Positions 31,791-41,011 of a stretch of 64,000 nt of DNA are shown here, one piece after another. The notes beneath the pieces are model-generated. The model had not been told where the DNA came from. It did no database searches and saw only the letters and a list, made by a program, of their open reading frames with translations. The position numbers were made by a program, and so were the translations under genes. The stretch covers positions 1 to 64,000 of the forward strand of contig JAVVEQ010000004.1 of the NCBI GenBank assembly GCA_032250905.1, written 5' to 3'. The DNA comes from Desulfotignum sp032250905. Lineage in GTDB: Bacteria > Desulfobacterota > Desulfobacteria > Desulfobacterales > Desulfobacteraceae. Each line of letters starts with the position of its first letter. Within the stretch, counting starts at the first letter, position 1.

Positions 31791-33818
31791 ATGGCAGAAG
31801 TAACAAAAGCAAAAGCAGCCAAAGAACCCAAACTGGCTGATCCCATTGAAGCATCATATGAAGTGTCCACCCAGGAAATGATCGAACGCTCCCACAAATT
31901 GGGAGTTGAGACCATTTTTGACCGTGCCGTGGCCATGAAGCCCTGTAACATCGGTATCCAGGGCATCTGCTGTAAAAACTGTGCCATGGGCCCCTGCCGT
32001 CTGCCGTTGCCCAAGGGCGGCATCGAAGGCGAAGACACCCGAAAAGGCCTGTGCGGCGCCACGCCCAACACCATTGCAGCAAGGAACTTTGCCAGAATGG
32101 TGGCCGCCGGCGCAGCAGCCCACTCCGACCATGGCCGGTGCGTGGCAGAAGTGTTCATGTCCGCCGCCAAAAAGGAAACCGAGGCGTATAAGATCAAGGA
32201 TACCCAGAAACTGCTGGCCATTGCACCCCATCTGGGCGTAGCGGTCACGATTGAGGAAGACGGAGAAACCAAAGACCGTGATATTGATGAAATCGCCCTG
32301 GAAGTGGCGGAAGTGGCCCTCAACGAATGGGGAAAAGCAGACGGCGAGCTGCTGTATCTCAAACGTGCCCCTCAGCCGCTTCAGGACAAATGGGAAAAGC
32401 AGGGGGTTAAACCCAGAAACATCGACAGAGAAATCGTTGAAATCATGCACCGCACCCACATGGGCGTGGACCAGGATTACAAAAACCTGATCAAACAGTG
32501 TACCCGGTGTTCTCTGGCTGATGGATGGGGCGGCTCCATGCTGGCCACCGATCTTCAGGACGTACTGTTCGGCACCCCCACACCGCTGCAGTCCGAAGCC
32601 AACCTGGGGATCATGAAAAAAGACCATGTCAACATCATCATCCATGGCCATGAACCCGTACTTTCAGAAGTCATCGTCGCCGTGGCCCAGTCCGAGGAAA
32701 TGGTGAATTACGCCAAGGAAAAAGGCGCCGCCGGTATCCAGTTGGGCGGTATCTGCTGTACGGCCAATGAAATGCTCCAGCGGCACGGGGTTCCCACGGC
32801 GGGCAACTTCCTGCAGCAGGAACTGGCTATCATCACGGGGGCCTGTGATGCCATGGTGGTGGATATCCAGTGTGTCATGCAGAACCTGGCCAATGTGGCA
32901 AAATGCTTCCATACCAAACTGATAACCACCCATCCCATTGCCAGGATGGAGCAGGATAATGTCGTTCATATCGAATTCAATGAACACTATGCGCTGGAAG
33001 ATGCCAAACGCATCGTGAAGATGGCCATCGACAACTTCACGAACCGGGGTTCCGATGTTATGATCCCCCAGCACAAAGCCACCCAGATCGCCGGCTTTGG
33101 CGTTGAATCCATCCAGTATCATCTGGGGGGCACGTTCCGGGGCACATACTACACCCTCAACGACAACATCATCAACGGCCGTATCAGAGGTGTGGCCGGT
33201 GTGGTGGGGTGCAACAACGCCCGGTCCCGTCACAATGAAATACATGTCAAGGTATTGAAAGAGCTGATCAAAAACGATGTTCTGGTCTTGACCACCGGTT
33301 GCGACGGCATCACCGCCGCCATCCACGGCCTGCTGACTCCTGAAGCGGCTCAGGTTTACTGCGGCCCGGGTCTGGCTGAAATCTGTGAAACCGTCGGAAT
33401 TCCGCCGGTCCTTCACCTGGGTTCCTGCGTAGACAACTCCAGAATCCTGCTGGCAGCCACCGAGGTGGTCAAGGCTGGCGGTCTGGGCAATGATCTGTCT
33501 GATCTGCCGGTTGCGGGATCCGCGCCTGAATGGATGAGCGAAAAAGCCATTTCCATCGGCCAGTATTTTGTCACTTCCGGTGTTTACACCGTATTTGGCG
33601 GCATTTTGCCCACGTCCGGCGCACCGGTCTTCCACGATTATATTTCCAAGGAGCTGGAAAACATTTACGGTGGGATGTGGGATGTGGAACCGGATCCCAT
33701 CAAGCATGCTCATTTGATGATCGCCCATATCGACAAAAAGAGAAAAGCCCTGGGTATCGACAAGGCCAGAGAACGGGTGCTGATGGATATGGCGGATCGC
33801 CAGAAACTGGAAGCCTAG
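31791..33818 (+). CDS. acsA: Ni-Fe carbon monoxide dehydrogenase catalytic subunit
   Basis: Reversibly reduces CO2 to CO at the Ni-Fe C-cluster and passes CO to acetyl-CoA synthase. It has 675 residues. N-terminal cysteines for the B and D clusters lie at 52, 60, 61, 64 and 69. C-cluster ligands are recognisable in HGHEPVLSE, GGICCTANE, GCNNARSRHNE, TTGCDG and LGSCVDNS. Length and composition match the bacterial CooS/AcsA type rather than the archaeal CdhA. The strong ribosome site GAGGAGG precedes the ATG. Its place between acsD and acsB shows that it works in the CODH/ACS complex, not as a stand-alone CO-oxidising enzyme. Confidence 0.96.
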   Translation: MAEVTKAKAAKEPKLADPIEASYEVSTQEMIERSHKLGVETIFDRAVAMKPCNIGIQGICCKNCAMGPCRLPLPKGGIEGEDTRKGLCGATPNTIAARNFARMVAAGAAAHSDHGRCVAEVFMSAAKKETEAYKIKDTQKLLAIAPHLGVAVTIEEDGETKDRDIDEIALEVAEVALNEWGKADGELLYLKRAPQPLQDKWEKQGVKPRNIDREIVEIMHRTHMGVDQDYKNLIKQCTRCSLADGWGGSMLATDLQDVLFGTPTPLQSEANLGIMKKDHVNIIIHGHEPVLSEVIVAVAQSEEMVNYAKEKGAAGIQLGGICCTANEMLQRHGVPTAGNFLQQELAIITGACDAMVVDIQCVMQNLANVAKCFHTKLITTHPIARMEQDNVVHIEFNEHYALEDAKRIVKMAIDNFTNRGSDVMIPQHKATQIAGFGVESIQYHLGGTFRGTYYTLNDNIINGRIRGVAGVVGCNNARSRHNEIHVKVLKELIKNDVLVLTTGCDGITAAIHGLLTPEAAQVYCGPGLAEICETVGIPPVLHLGSCVDNSRILLAATEVVKAGGLGNDLSDLPVAGSAPEWMSEKAISIGQYFVTSGVYTVFGGILPTSGAPVFHDYISKELENIYGGMWDVEPDPIKHAHLMIAHIDKKRKALGIDKARERVLMDMADRQKLEA

Positions 33819-33881
33819 CAAACTGGAAAAGGCTGAACCCGTAATTACAATAAATCCTCAACGAAGGAGGAAGAAAAACAT

Positions 33882-36095
33882 ATGTCTAAATTAATCGCAT
33901 TTGCTGCCATTCAGGGTGGCTACAAAGTGGTTGCACAGGTGGAAGGTGAACTGGAAAAAGCCCTTCAGACCTATGATGCCAGTACCCAGATCGGATTTCC
34001 CAACACCGCGTATTATCTGCCGGTTATCTACTCACTGACCGGATTGAAATGCGAAACCCTGGAAGATCTGAAAAAACCCATGGAATTTGCCAGGAAACTG
34101 CTGCCGCCCCATATTAAGCTGAAAAACTGGCTTCCGTACCTGGGGCCCCTACTGGATGCCGGGATGGCCGGTATCATTTCATATGAAGTCAAAGAGGCGC
34201 TGCGGTATCTGAATGATCCGGATTTTTACATTGCACAGGAAGACCCGGATGTGGATAACGGAAAAATCTGGGTAGGTGCCGCCGATGATACCATCCTGCG
34301 TAAACGCGGGGTGGAATTTGTGGATGGTTCCGCACCGGGCTTTGCTGCCATGGTGGGAGCGGCCCCCAACAAAGAGATCGCCAAAATGATTGTCGAGGAC
34401 TACCAGAAACGGTCTCTGTATATTTTTTGTGCCGCCAACCACAATGGAAAAACCTTGATCCAGCAGTGCCTGGATGCGGATATGCAGATCGGCTGGAACA
34501 CCCGTATCGTTCCGTTCGGGCCGGATATTTCTTCTGCCGTGTTTGCTTTAGGGTTTGCCAACAGAGCAGCCATGGCTTTCGGTGGTGTTCAGCCCGGTGA
34601 TTACAAAAAGATTCTGAAGTACAACAAAGACCGGGTATTCGCCTTCGTCAACGCCTTAGGGGATGTGGGTACCGAATGGGGTGTGGCCGCAGCCGGCTGT
34701 GTCAACTGGGGGTTTCCCACCATCGCAGACACGGAAATTCCTGAAATTCTGCCCACCGGTATCTGTACCTATGAGCATGTGGTTGCCCCTGTGGCCCATG
34801 AAGACATGGTCCAGAAATCGGTTGAAGTCAGGGGCCTCAAGGTCCAGGTGGCTGAAATCGATATTCCCTGCGCATTCGGCCCGGCATACGAAGGTGAACG
34901 GGTCCGGGGTGCGGACCTGTATGCCCAGTGCGGCGGCGGCAAGACCCAGTGCACCGAGCTGGTGAAAATGGCGGACATGAACAAGATCGAGGATGGCAAG
35001 GTAGAGGTAATCGGACCGGACATCGACGGCATCAAAGAGGGGGAGACCTTCCACCTCGGGATTTTTGTCCAGATCGCAGGCCGGGAGTTCCAGGATGATT
35101 TCGAGCCCATCATGGAACGCCAGATCCATCATCTGATCAACTATATCCAGGGTATCATGCACATCGGCCAGCGGGATATCTCCTGGGTGAGGATCTCCAA
35201 GGCCGCCATCGACAAGGGATTCACTCTCAAGGACATCGGTGTGGTACTCCATGCCAAATTCCACCAGGATTTCAACAAAATCGTGGACAAAGTCCAGGTC
35301 ACCCTGTACACCAAAAAGGAAGATGTGGACAAGATGACCGCCACGGCCAGAGAAAATTATCTGGCAAGAGATGCCCGTGTGGATAACATGCGGGATGAGG
35401 ATGTTGAAACTTACTACTCCTGCACACTCTGCCAGTCTTTTGCCCCCAGCCATGTGTGCTCGGTATCCCCGGAAAGAACCGGTCTCTGCGGTGCTTACAA
35501 CTGGATGGACTGCAAGGCCTCTTTTGAGATCAACCCCACCGGTCCCAACCAGCCCATTGAAAAGGGCGAATGCCTGGATCCCAAGCTGGGTCAGTGGAAA
35601 GGGGTCAATGAGTTTGTTTACAAAGCATCACGAGGCGCTGTTACCCACTACAACTTCTACTCCATGGTGCATGATCCCATGACCACCTGCGGATGCTGTG
35701 AATGTATCGCAGCATTGCTGCCCTCCTGCAACGGAGTCATGACCGTGGGCCGCGATTATTCAGGAGAAACCCCCTGCGGCATGAAGTTCACCACCCTGGC
35801 CGGTGTCATGGGCGGTGGTGCTTCTTCCCCCGGCTTTGTGGGCCATTCAAAACACAATATCACCCAGGGTAAATTCATCGTGGGTGACGGTGGGTTGCTC
35901 AGAATGGTCTGGATGCCCAAAATGCTCAAAGAAGAGCTCAAGGACAGAATCGTTGCCCGAGGCAAAGAACTTGGAGAGCCTGATCTGTTTGACAAGATCG
36001 CGGATGAAACCGTGGGCATCACGGAAGAGGAGATTCTCCCCTTCCTCCAGGAAAAAGGCCATCCGGCACTGAACATGGACCCCATTGTGGGTTAG
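33882..36095 (+). CDS. acsB: CO-methylating acetyl-CoA synthase
   Basis: Joins CO, a methyl group and CoA to acetyl-CoA, or splits acetyl-CoA in the reverse direction, at the nickel A-cluster. The 737 residues include the N-terminal CODH-docking domain that archaeal CdhC lacks. A-cluster ligands are all present: cysteines 514, 517, 526 and 536 for the cubane, and Cys603-Gly-Cys605 for the distal nickel, with the same spacing as the Moorella enzyme. AGGAGG precedes the ATG at 33882. A hairpin follows the stop (36108-36150) before acsC. Confidence 0.97.
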   Translation: MSKLIAFAAIQGGYKVVAQVEGELEKALQTYDASTQIGFPNTAYYLPVIYSLTGLKCETLEDLKKPMEFARKLLPPHIKLKNWLPYLGPLLDAGMAGIISYEVKEALRYLNDPDFYIAQEDPDVDNGKIWVGAADDTILRKRGVEFVDGSAPGFAAMVGAAPNKEIAKMIVEDYQKRSLYIFCAANHNGKTLIQQCLDADMQIGWNTRIVPFGPDISSAVFALGFANRAAMAFGGVQPGDYKKILKYNKDRVFAFVNALGDVGTEWGVAAAGCVNWGFPTIADTEIPEILPTGICTYEHVVAPVAHEDMVQKSVEVRGLKVQVAEIDIPCAFGPAYEGERVRGADLYAQCGGGKTQCTELVKMADMNKIEDGKVEVIGPDIDGIKEGETFHLGIFVQIAGREFQDDFEPIMERQIHHLINYIQGIMHIGQRDISWVRISKAAIDKGFTLKDIGVVLHAKFHQDFNKIVDKVQVTLYTKKEDVDKMTATARENYLARDARVDNMRDEDVETYYSCTLCQSFAPSHVCSVSPERTGLCGAYNWMDCKASFEINPTGPNQPIEKGECLDPKLGQWKGVNEFVYKASRGAVTHYNFYSMVHDPMTTCGCCECIAALLPSCNGVMTVGRDYSGETPCGMKFTTLAGVMGGGASSPGFVGHSKHNITQGKFIVGDGGLLRMVWMPKMLKEELKDRIVARGKELGEPDLFDKIADETVGITEEEILPFLQEKGHPALNMDPIVG

Positions 36096-36107
36096 GCATT
36101 TAAAACC

Positions 36108-36150
36108 AGGGCGGGGCAGTCTTCCACCAGATATAATTCTGCCCCGCCTT
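36108..36150 (+). repeat. Stable intercistronic hairpin between acsB and acsC
   Basis: GCGGGGCAG (36111-36119) pairs with CTGCCCCGC (36139-36147), extended by GG/CC-type pairs on the outside, around a 19-base loop. It is not followed by a T tract, so it is unlikely to be a full terminator. It could stabilise the upstream mRNA or act as a partial stop that sets the AcsB:AcsC ratio. Confidence 0.65.
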
Positions 36151-36186
36151 TACCATATGGTTGTTTAAACTTTTAAGGAGATTAAC

Positions 36187-37530
36187 ATGGCATTAACCGG
36201 TATACAGATATTCAAACTCCTGCCTAAGACCAACTGCAAGGAGTGTGGTGTTCCCACCTGCCTTGCATTTGCAATGAACCTGGCATCGGGGAAAGCGGAA
36301 CTGGACAGTTGCCCCTATGTGTCGGATGAAGCCAAAGAACAGCTGGCCGAAGCATCTGCACCTCCGATCCGTCCAGTAGCACTGGGCAAAGGGGTCCGCA
36401 AGACCGCAACCGGCGGTGAAACCGTTCTTTACAGACATGAAAAAACCTTTTTCAACCCCACGGTACTGGCTGCCACAGTGGCCTCTGATACGGATCTCTC
36501 CGAACTGGATGCGAAATTGAAAGTGTATAACGCATTCCAGTATGAACGGGTGGGTCTGAACCTGCGCCCGGAACTGCTGGTGGTCAAAGATGCGGGCAAC
36601 GGGGCAGATGCATTTGCCGCCGTTGCTGAAAAAATTGCCAAAGAATCGGAATTCAACCTGGTGCTCATGACCGAAGATGCAGCCGTCATGAAGGCAGGTA
36701 TTGAAAAAGCAGGGTTCAAGCGGCCGTTGCTCTATGCAGCCACAGAAAGCAATGTGGATGAATTCGGGACCCTGGCCAAAGAAGCGGAACTGCCGCTGGC
36801 CGTCAAAGCGGATTCTGTGGAAGCACTGATCCCGCTGACGGAAAAACTCACCGGCATGGGTTTGAAAGACCTGGTCATTGACGCCGGCGCCCGTGAAATC
36901 AAACAGGCTCTGGAAGACCAGGTGGCCATCCGCCGGGCCGCGCTTAAAGCCGCCAACAAGGCCCTGGGATTCCCCACCATCGTGTTCCCGTGTGAAATGG
37001 CAGCCAACCTGGATATGGAAACATTGATCGCCGCCATGTTCGTTGCCAAATACGGCGGCATCGTGGTCATGTCGGATTTTGCCACGGAATCACTGTTTCC
37101 GCTGCTGCTGGAACGGCTCAATATCTATACCGATCCCCAGCGGCCCATGACCGTGACAGAAGGCATTTTTGAGATCAACAATCCGGATGAAAATTCACCG
37201 GTGCTGGTGACCACCAACTTTGCATTGACCTACTTTATCGTATCCGGTGAAATTGAAGCCAGTAAAGTCCCGTCATGGCTGCTGGTCAAAGATTCCGAAG
37301 GTTTATCCGTGTTGACGGCATGGGCTGCCGGAAAATTCGGCGGTGATGATGTCGGCCTGTTTGTAAAAAAATGCGGGATCATGGACAAGGTCAAACACAA
37401 TGAACTGATCATCCCGGGGTATGCCGCTGCCATTGCCGGAGATGTGGAAGAAGAACTGCCTGGCTGGACCATTACGGTAGGTCCCAGAGAAGCTGCTCAT
37501 TTGCCGGCGTTTCTTAAAGCAAGAAAATAA
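36187..37530 (+). CDS. acsC: Corrinoid iron-sulfur protein large subunit
   Basis: Carries the [4Fe-4S] cluster and, in its C-terminal domain, the corrinoid that receives the methyl group. It has 447 residues. The cluster motif is at the N-terminus with cysteines 17, 20, 25 and 42 in the CX2CX4CX16C spacing typical of CFeSP/CdhE. The central TIM barrel and the C-terminal corrinoid domain (around FVKKCGIMDKVKHNELIIPGYAAAIAGDVEEELPGW) follow. AAGGAG precedes the ATG. It lies between acsB and acsE, with hairpins on both sides. Confidence 0.95.
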   Translation: MALTGIQIFKLLPKTNCKECGVPTCLAFAMNLASGKAELDSCPYVSDEAKEQLAEASAPPIRPVALGKGVRKTATGGETVLYRHEKTFFNPTVLAATVASDTDLSELDAKLKVYNAFQYERVGLNLRPELLVVKDAGNGADAFAAVAEKIAKESEFNLVLMTEDAAVMKAGIEKAGFKRPLLYAATESNVDEFGTLAKEAELPLAVKADSVEALIPLTEKLTGMGLKDLVIDAGAREIKQALEDQVAIRRAALKAANKALGFPTIVFPCEMAANLDMETLIAAMFVAKYGGIVVMSDFATESLFPLLLERLNIYTDPQRPMTVTEGIFEINNPDENSPVLVTTNFALTYFIVSGEIEASKVPSWLLVKDSEGLSVLTAWAAGKFGGDDVGLFVKKCGIMDKVKHNELIIPGYAAAIAGDVEEELPGWTITVGPREAAHLPAFLKARK

Positions 37531-37535
37531 TAAAC

Positions 37536-37570
37536 AACGCCGGGTCCCGGCTGTAGCCTGTCCCGGCGTT
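37536..37570 (+). repeat. Intercistronic hairpin between acsC and acsE
   Basis: AACGCCGGG (37536-37544) and CCCGGCGTT (37562-37570) form a perfect 9-bp stem with a 17-base loop, 5 bases after the acsC stop. Only three T follow, so it looks like an mRNA-stability or weak-termination element, as at acsB-acsC. Confidence 0.65.
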
Positions 37571-37606
37571 TCAGTGTCAATCCTAAATCAGTAAAAGGAC
37601 AAGAAC

Positions 37607-38521
37607 ATGGAAGACATGATTCTATTTGGAGAAAGCCTGAATGTCATTTCCCGGGTCATCGGAAAAGAGTTCAAAGAGCCGGATCCTGCCAAGCGGAACC
37701 CCGAACCGATTCAGGCAGAGGTGACCCGGCAGAAGGAACTGGGCATGGACTACATCGACATCAACCTGGGACCGGCCAAGAAATTCGGTACCGAACTGAT
37801 GCCCTGGGTCGTTAATGTGGTTCAGGAAGCGGTTCCCGGCATGCCGCTGCTGCTGGACACCTCCAACATCGATGCCATAGAGGCTGGCCTTAAAGTATGC
37901 AAGCCTGCGGACAAACCCCACATCATTAACTCCATCATGGCCCGGCCGGAACGGTACGAAAAAATGGTTCCCCTGGCAGCGGAGTATGATGCGGATTTTG
38001 TGGCCCTGATGTGGGGACCCGATGGCCTGCCCAGGGATGAAAATGAACGGGCCGCCCTGGCCGTGGAACTGCTGTATTTTGCCAATGAAGCCGGCATCCC
38101 GAATGAAAAAATATGGGTCGACGGCATTGTCACACCGGTAAACATTCAGCAACAGCAGCTCATGAGCCTGCTCAACTTTCAGATGATGCTCGAAGAGATT
38201 GCTCCGGGCTCCAAATCCACCTGCGGTCTGTCCAATATCTCCAACGGGCCACCGGAACACCTGCGGCCCATTCTGAATCAGACTTATATGGTCATGCTTT
38301 GGAAATACGGCATGAAAGCCGTGATCTCCGATCCCCTGGATAAACAGCTTACCGCCATTGCCAAAGGCAAGCGCCAGGATGTCGTGGACCTGATCTGGGG
38401 AATGATGGATGGCAACCAGCCGGATATCGCCAGCCTGGACAAGGAAATGGCGGATTATGCCAAAACCTATAAAGTGATCATGGGCGAGACCCTTTATTCA
38501 GATTCATGGCTTGAAATTTAG
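37607..38521 (+). CDS. acsE: Methyltetrahydrofolate:corrinoid methyltransferase AcsE
   Basis: Transfers the methyl group from methyl-tetrahydrofolate to the cob(I)amide of AcsCD, joining the two branches of the pathway. The 304-residue protein is a pterin-binding TIM barrel: IFGESLNVISR-like N-terminus, DYIDINLGPAKK, LLLDTSNIDAIEAGL, NSIMARPERYEKMVPLAAEYDADFVALM in the middle, and STCGLSNISNGPP near the end. Length is somewhat above the roughly 260 residues of the Moorella enzyme. A good terminator lies 26 bases after the stop, which probably ends the main acs transcript here. Confidence 0.93.
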   Translation: MEDMILFGESLNVISRVIGKEFKEPDPAKRNPEPIQAEVTRQKELGMDYIDINLGPAKKFGTELMPWVVNVVQEAVPGMPLLLDTSNIDAIEAGLKVCKPADKPHIINSIMARPERYEKMVPLAAEYDADFVALMWGPDGLPRDENERAALAVELLYFANEAGIPNEKIWVDGIVTPVNIQQQQLMSLLNFQMMLEEIAPGSKSTCGLSNISNGPPEHLRPILNQTYMVMLWKYGMKAVISDPLDKQLTAIAKGKRQDVVDLIWGMMDGNQPDIASLDKEMADYAKTYKVIMGETLYSDSWLEI

Positions 38522-38546
38522 TCTGAATTTGTACCGTTTCGTTTCA

Positions 38547-38585
38547 AAAGCCCCTGTACCGAATAGTTCAGGGGCTTTCTAATTT
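38547..38585 (+). terminator. Intrinsic terminator after acsE
   Basis: AAAGCCCCTG (38547-38556) pairs with CAGGGGCTTT (38569-38578) around 12 bases and is followed by CTAATTTTT. It is the only convincing intrinsic terminator in the acs locus. Some read-through to the small gene and cooC is possible. Confidence 0.8.
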
Positions 38586-38737
38586 TTAAATGACCCGGGG
38601 GAAACACGGGTCAAAACAATTAAACACCTGAACCCGGCCACTTTCAGCGATTATCTTTGTTGTTCTTCCCTTTATTTTGCGCAATTCACCCTTATATTTA
38701 AAAGACATATCACCCTTTAAAAAAACGGACTGATAGC

Positions 38738-39034
38738 ATGGATAAAATATCTATTGAAAACAACTGGTATTACGTGATTGTTCAGAATCCAGAGACGGCA
38801 TCCGAAAAATTACTGGGATTCAGCGATGAAAAAACCAGAAAAAACTTTCTTCCGGCTTTCAAAACCAAGCAGGATGCCCAGAAATGCTTTCAAATGCTGC
38901 CCAAGGATTTGTTCAAAGAAAAATACGACATCCACGCCATGATCGAGGACGATGTTCTGGCCACTGCTGAAAAAAACGGACATCAGGTTTTTCTGCTGGA
39001 TGAAACCGGACAGATTCTCAAACCCTTAAACTAA
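38738..39034 (+). CDS. Unknown 98-residue protein between acsE and cooC
   Basis: I do not recognise a family. The protein is small and hydrophilic, with no signal peptide, no membrane segment and a single cysteine. Its sequence begins MDKISIENNWYYVIVQNPET and ends with a VFLLDETGQILKPLN strand. The composition looks like a compact alpha/beta protein. It starts 159 bases after the acsE terminator and ends 21 bases before cooC, so it is probably co-transcribed with the nickel-insertion ATPase. A role in CODH/ACS maturation or regulation is only an inference from position. Confidence 0.7.
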   Translation: MDKISIENNWYYVIVQNPETASEKLLGFSDEKTRKNFLPAFKTKQDAQKCFQMLPKDLFKEKYDIHAMIEDDVLATAEKNGHQVFLLDETGQILKPLN

Positions 39035-39055
39035 AACGACAGGAGCACCGTTTTC

Positions 39056-39850
39056 ATGAGTTTAAAACTGGCATTCGGCGGCAAAGGCGGAGTGGGCAAA
39101 ACAACCATTACGGCACTCATCGCCCGAACCATTGCCGCACTTGACAAAGAACGGTCCGTCATTGCCATTGATGCGGACCCGGTGGCCAATCTGGCCGCAG
39201 CCCTGGGCATCGATGAAACCCGACCCATCACACCGGTGGCACAGCTGTCCGATCTCATCGCTGAACGGACCGGTGCCAAACCCGGCACCATGGGCGGATT
39301 TTTCACCCTCAATCCCAAAGTGGATGATATTCCGGACCGGTTTTCCCTGGAAAAAGACGGGGTCAAACTGCTGGTCATGGGAACCGTCCAGCAGGGCGGG
39401 TCCGGGTGTATCTGTCCGGAAAGCACTATTTTAAAAGCATTGATGAACCACCTGGTGTTAGCACGCAACGAAGTGGTGGTCATGGATATGGAAGCGGGTG
39501 TGGAACATCTTGGACGAGCCACATCAGGCTCTGTAGATGCCCTGGTGGTGGTTGTGAATCCTGGCAAACGCAGCCGGGTGGCAGCGGACAAAATCCGTAA
39601 ACTCGGACAGGACATCGGTATTAAAAACATTGTGGTGCTGGGCAACAGGGTGACCTCCGAACTGGACAAAACCCTGATCCGGGAATCCATGCCTGATTAC
39701 CCGATTTTAGGCTTTATACCGGAAATGGATGAGGTAATTCAGGCGGACCGTGACGGCAGCAGACCCTTTGACAATGCCGCCAATATTCCTGAAGAAGTGG
39801 TCGACATTACCCGGCAGCTGATGGCCCTGGACGTTCCCAGAAAACGGTAA
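39056..39850 (+). CDS. cooC: CooC-type ATPase for CODH nickel maturation
   Basis: MinD/ParA-like ATPase that helps insert nickel into the CODH C-cluster. It has 264 residues. It starts with the deviant Walker A loop GGKGGVGKTT, followed by IDADPVANLAAALG and VVMDMEAGVEHLGRA. GSGCICPEST carries the CXC pair with which CooC dimers hold a metal ion. GAGC-like AGGAGC precedes the ATG. It is the last gene of the locus and faces an Epd/GAPDH-type gene on the other strand. Confidence 0.94.
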   Translation: MSLKLAFGGKGGVGKTTITALIARTIAALDKERSVIAIDADPVANLAAALGIDETRPITPVAQLSDLIAERTGAKPGTMGGFFTLNPKVDDIPDRFSLEKDGVKLLVMGTVQQGGSGCICPESTILKALMNHLVLARNEVVVMDMEAGVEHLGRATSGSVDALVVVVNPGKRSRVAADKIRKLGQDIGIKNIVVLGNRVTSELDKTLIRESMPDYPILGFIPEMDEVIQADRDGSRPFDNAANIPEEVVDITRQLMALDVPRKR

Positions 39851-39868
39851 CCCCATTTAAGCGAACAC

Positions 39869-39890
39869 GGGCCTGCTTGCTACAGGCCTT
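39869..39890. terminator. Weak hairpin between convergent cooC and epd-like gene
   Basis: GGCCTG (39870-39875) and CAGGCC (39883-39888) enclose 7 bases in the 43-base gap between the two stops. The T tail is short on both strands, so this is only a possible bidirectional terminator. Confidence 0.35.
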
Positions 39891-39893
39891 GTC

Positions 39894-40907
39894 TCACGCT
39901 TCAAGTGCTGCAATTGTGGTGTCCAGCATTCGGTTGGCATAGGCCCATTCATTGTCGAACCAGGCCTGGATCTTTACCAGGCGCCGGCCGGACACCCGGG
40001 TCTGGGGCAAATCGATGACGGCGGATCTGGGATCATGGTTGAAATCACAGGACACCAGCTGTTCGTCACTCACCCCGAGAATACCTGACAATGCGTTTTC
40101 CGATGCATGGATGAGCAGCTCATTCACCTGCCGGGCAACGGTATCGGTTTTAACCACCAGCGTGACATCCATCATGGACACATTCACGGTAGGAACCCGG
40201 ATGGACAGGGTTTCGAAACGGCCGGCCATGTTCGGCAGAATCCTGGCAATCCCTTTGTCCAGCGAAGTTGACACCGGAATAATGGACTGCAAAGCAGACC
40301 GGGTTTTGCGCAGGTCCTTGTTGTATGCATCGATCACCGGCTGGTCATGCATGGCCGAATGAATGGTCGTAGTCATTCCGCGCTCAATGCCCAGATGCGT
40401 GTCCAGTACATGCAGAATTGGAATCAGGCAATTGGTGGTGCAGGAGGCATTAGAGATCACGGTGTGTTCTTTTTTCAGAACATGGTGATTCACCCCGAAC
40501 ACAATGGTAGCATCCATTTCATCTTTGCCTGGATGGGAATAGATCACTTTTCCTGCACCGGAAAGCAAATGAAGCGCCGCCGCCTCCCGGTCCTTATAAA
40601 CACCGGTACAGTCCAGCACCCCATTTACACCCAAATCCTTCCATGGCAGGTTGACAATATTTTTCTCCTGAAACAGATGGATGACATCTTTTCCGATGCG
40701 CATGTGCTGTCCCGCTTTTTCCACGGGCAGAGGAAACCGGCCATGGGTGGAATCATGGCGGGTCAGGTGGAACAGGGTCTCGGAACAGGCGATTTCATTG
40801 ATGGCCGCCAGATTCAGCATGCTGGAGAACCGGTCCGATTCATACAGGGCGCGGACCACGCACCGGCCGATGCGACCGTACCCGTTGATGGCAATCGTAT
40901 ATGTCAT
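39894..40907 (-). CDS. Epd-like member of the GAPDH family
   Basis: NAD-dependent aldehyde-phosphate dehydrogenase of 337 residues. The Rossmann start INGYGRIGRCVVRAL and the active site SNASCTTNC are intact. Sequence detail is closer to E. coli erythrose-4-phosphate dehydrogenase than to glycolytic GAPDH as I remember them, for example TIHSAMHDQPVIDAY, RKTRSALQSIIPVSTSL, FNHDPRSAVID and QTRVSGRRLVK. Epd feeds pyridoxal phosphate synthesis, but Epd-type proteins can also act on glyceraldehyde 3-phosphate. Function between the two is therefore open. It is a single - strand gene; its promoter was not identified. Confidence 0.85.
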   Translation of the reverse strand: MTYTIAINGYGRIGRCVVRALYESDRFSSMLNLAAINEIACSETLFHLTRHDSTHGRFPLPVEKAGQHMRIGKDVIHLFQEKNIVNLPWKDLGVNGVLDCTGVYKDREAAALHLLSGAGKVIYSHPGKDEMDATIVFGVNHHVLKKEHTVISNASCTTNCLIPILHVLDTHLGIERGMTTTIHSAMHDQPVIDAYNKDLRKTRSALQSIIPVSTSLDKGIARILPNMAGRFETLSIRVPTVNVSMMDVTLVVKTDTVARQVNELLIHASENALSGILGVSDEQLVSCDFNHDPRSAVIDLPQTRVSGRRLVKIQAWFDNEWAYANRMLDTTIAALEA

Positions 40908-40992
40908 AAATTCATTTCCTGCCTGACAATGATGTTTGATATTACAGAACGTTCCTATACCACAGCAGGAGAGACAAGTTAAGAAAAATAAA

Positions 40993-41004
40993 GGTCAAAT
41001 GACC
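40993..41004 (-). terminator. Short hairpin after the mannosyltransferase-like gene
   Basis: GGTCA (40993-40997) and TGACC (41000-41004) form a small perfect palindrome 8 bases after the stop. On the - strand it is followed by TTTATTTTT. The stem is only 5 bp, so termination may be partial. Confidence 0.4.
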
Positions 41005-41011
41005 AAAAAAC

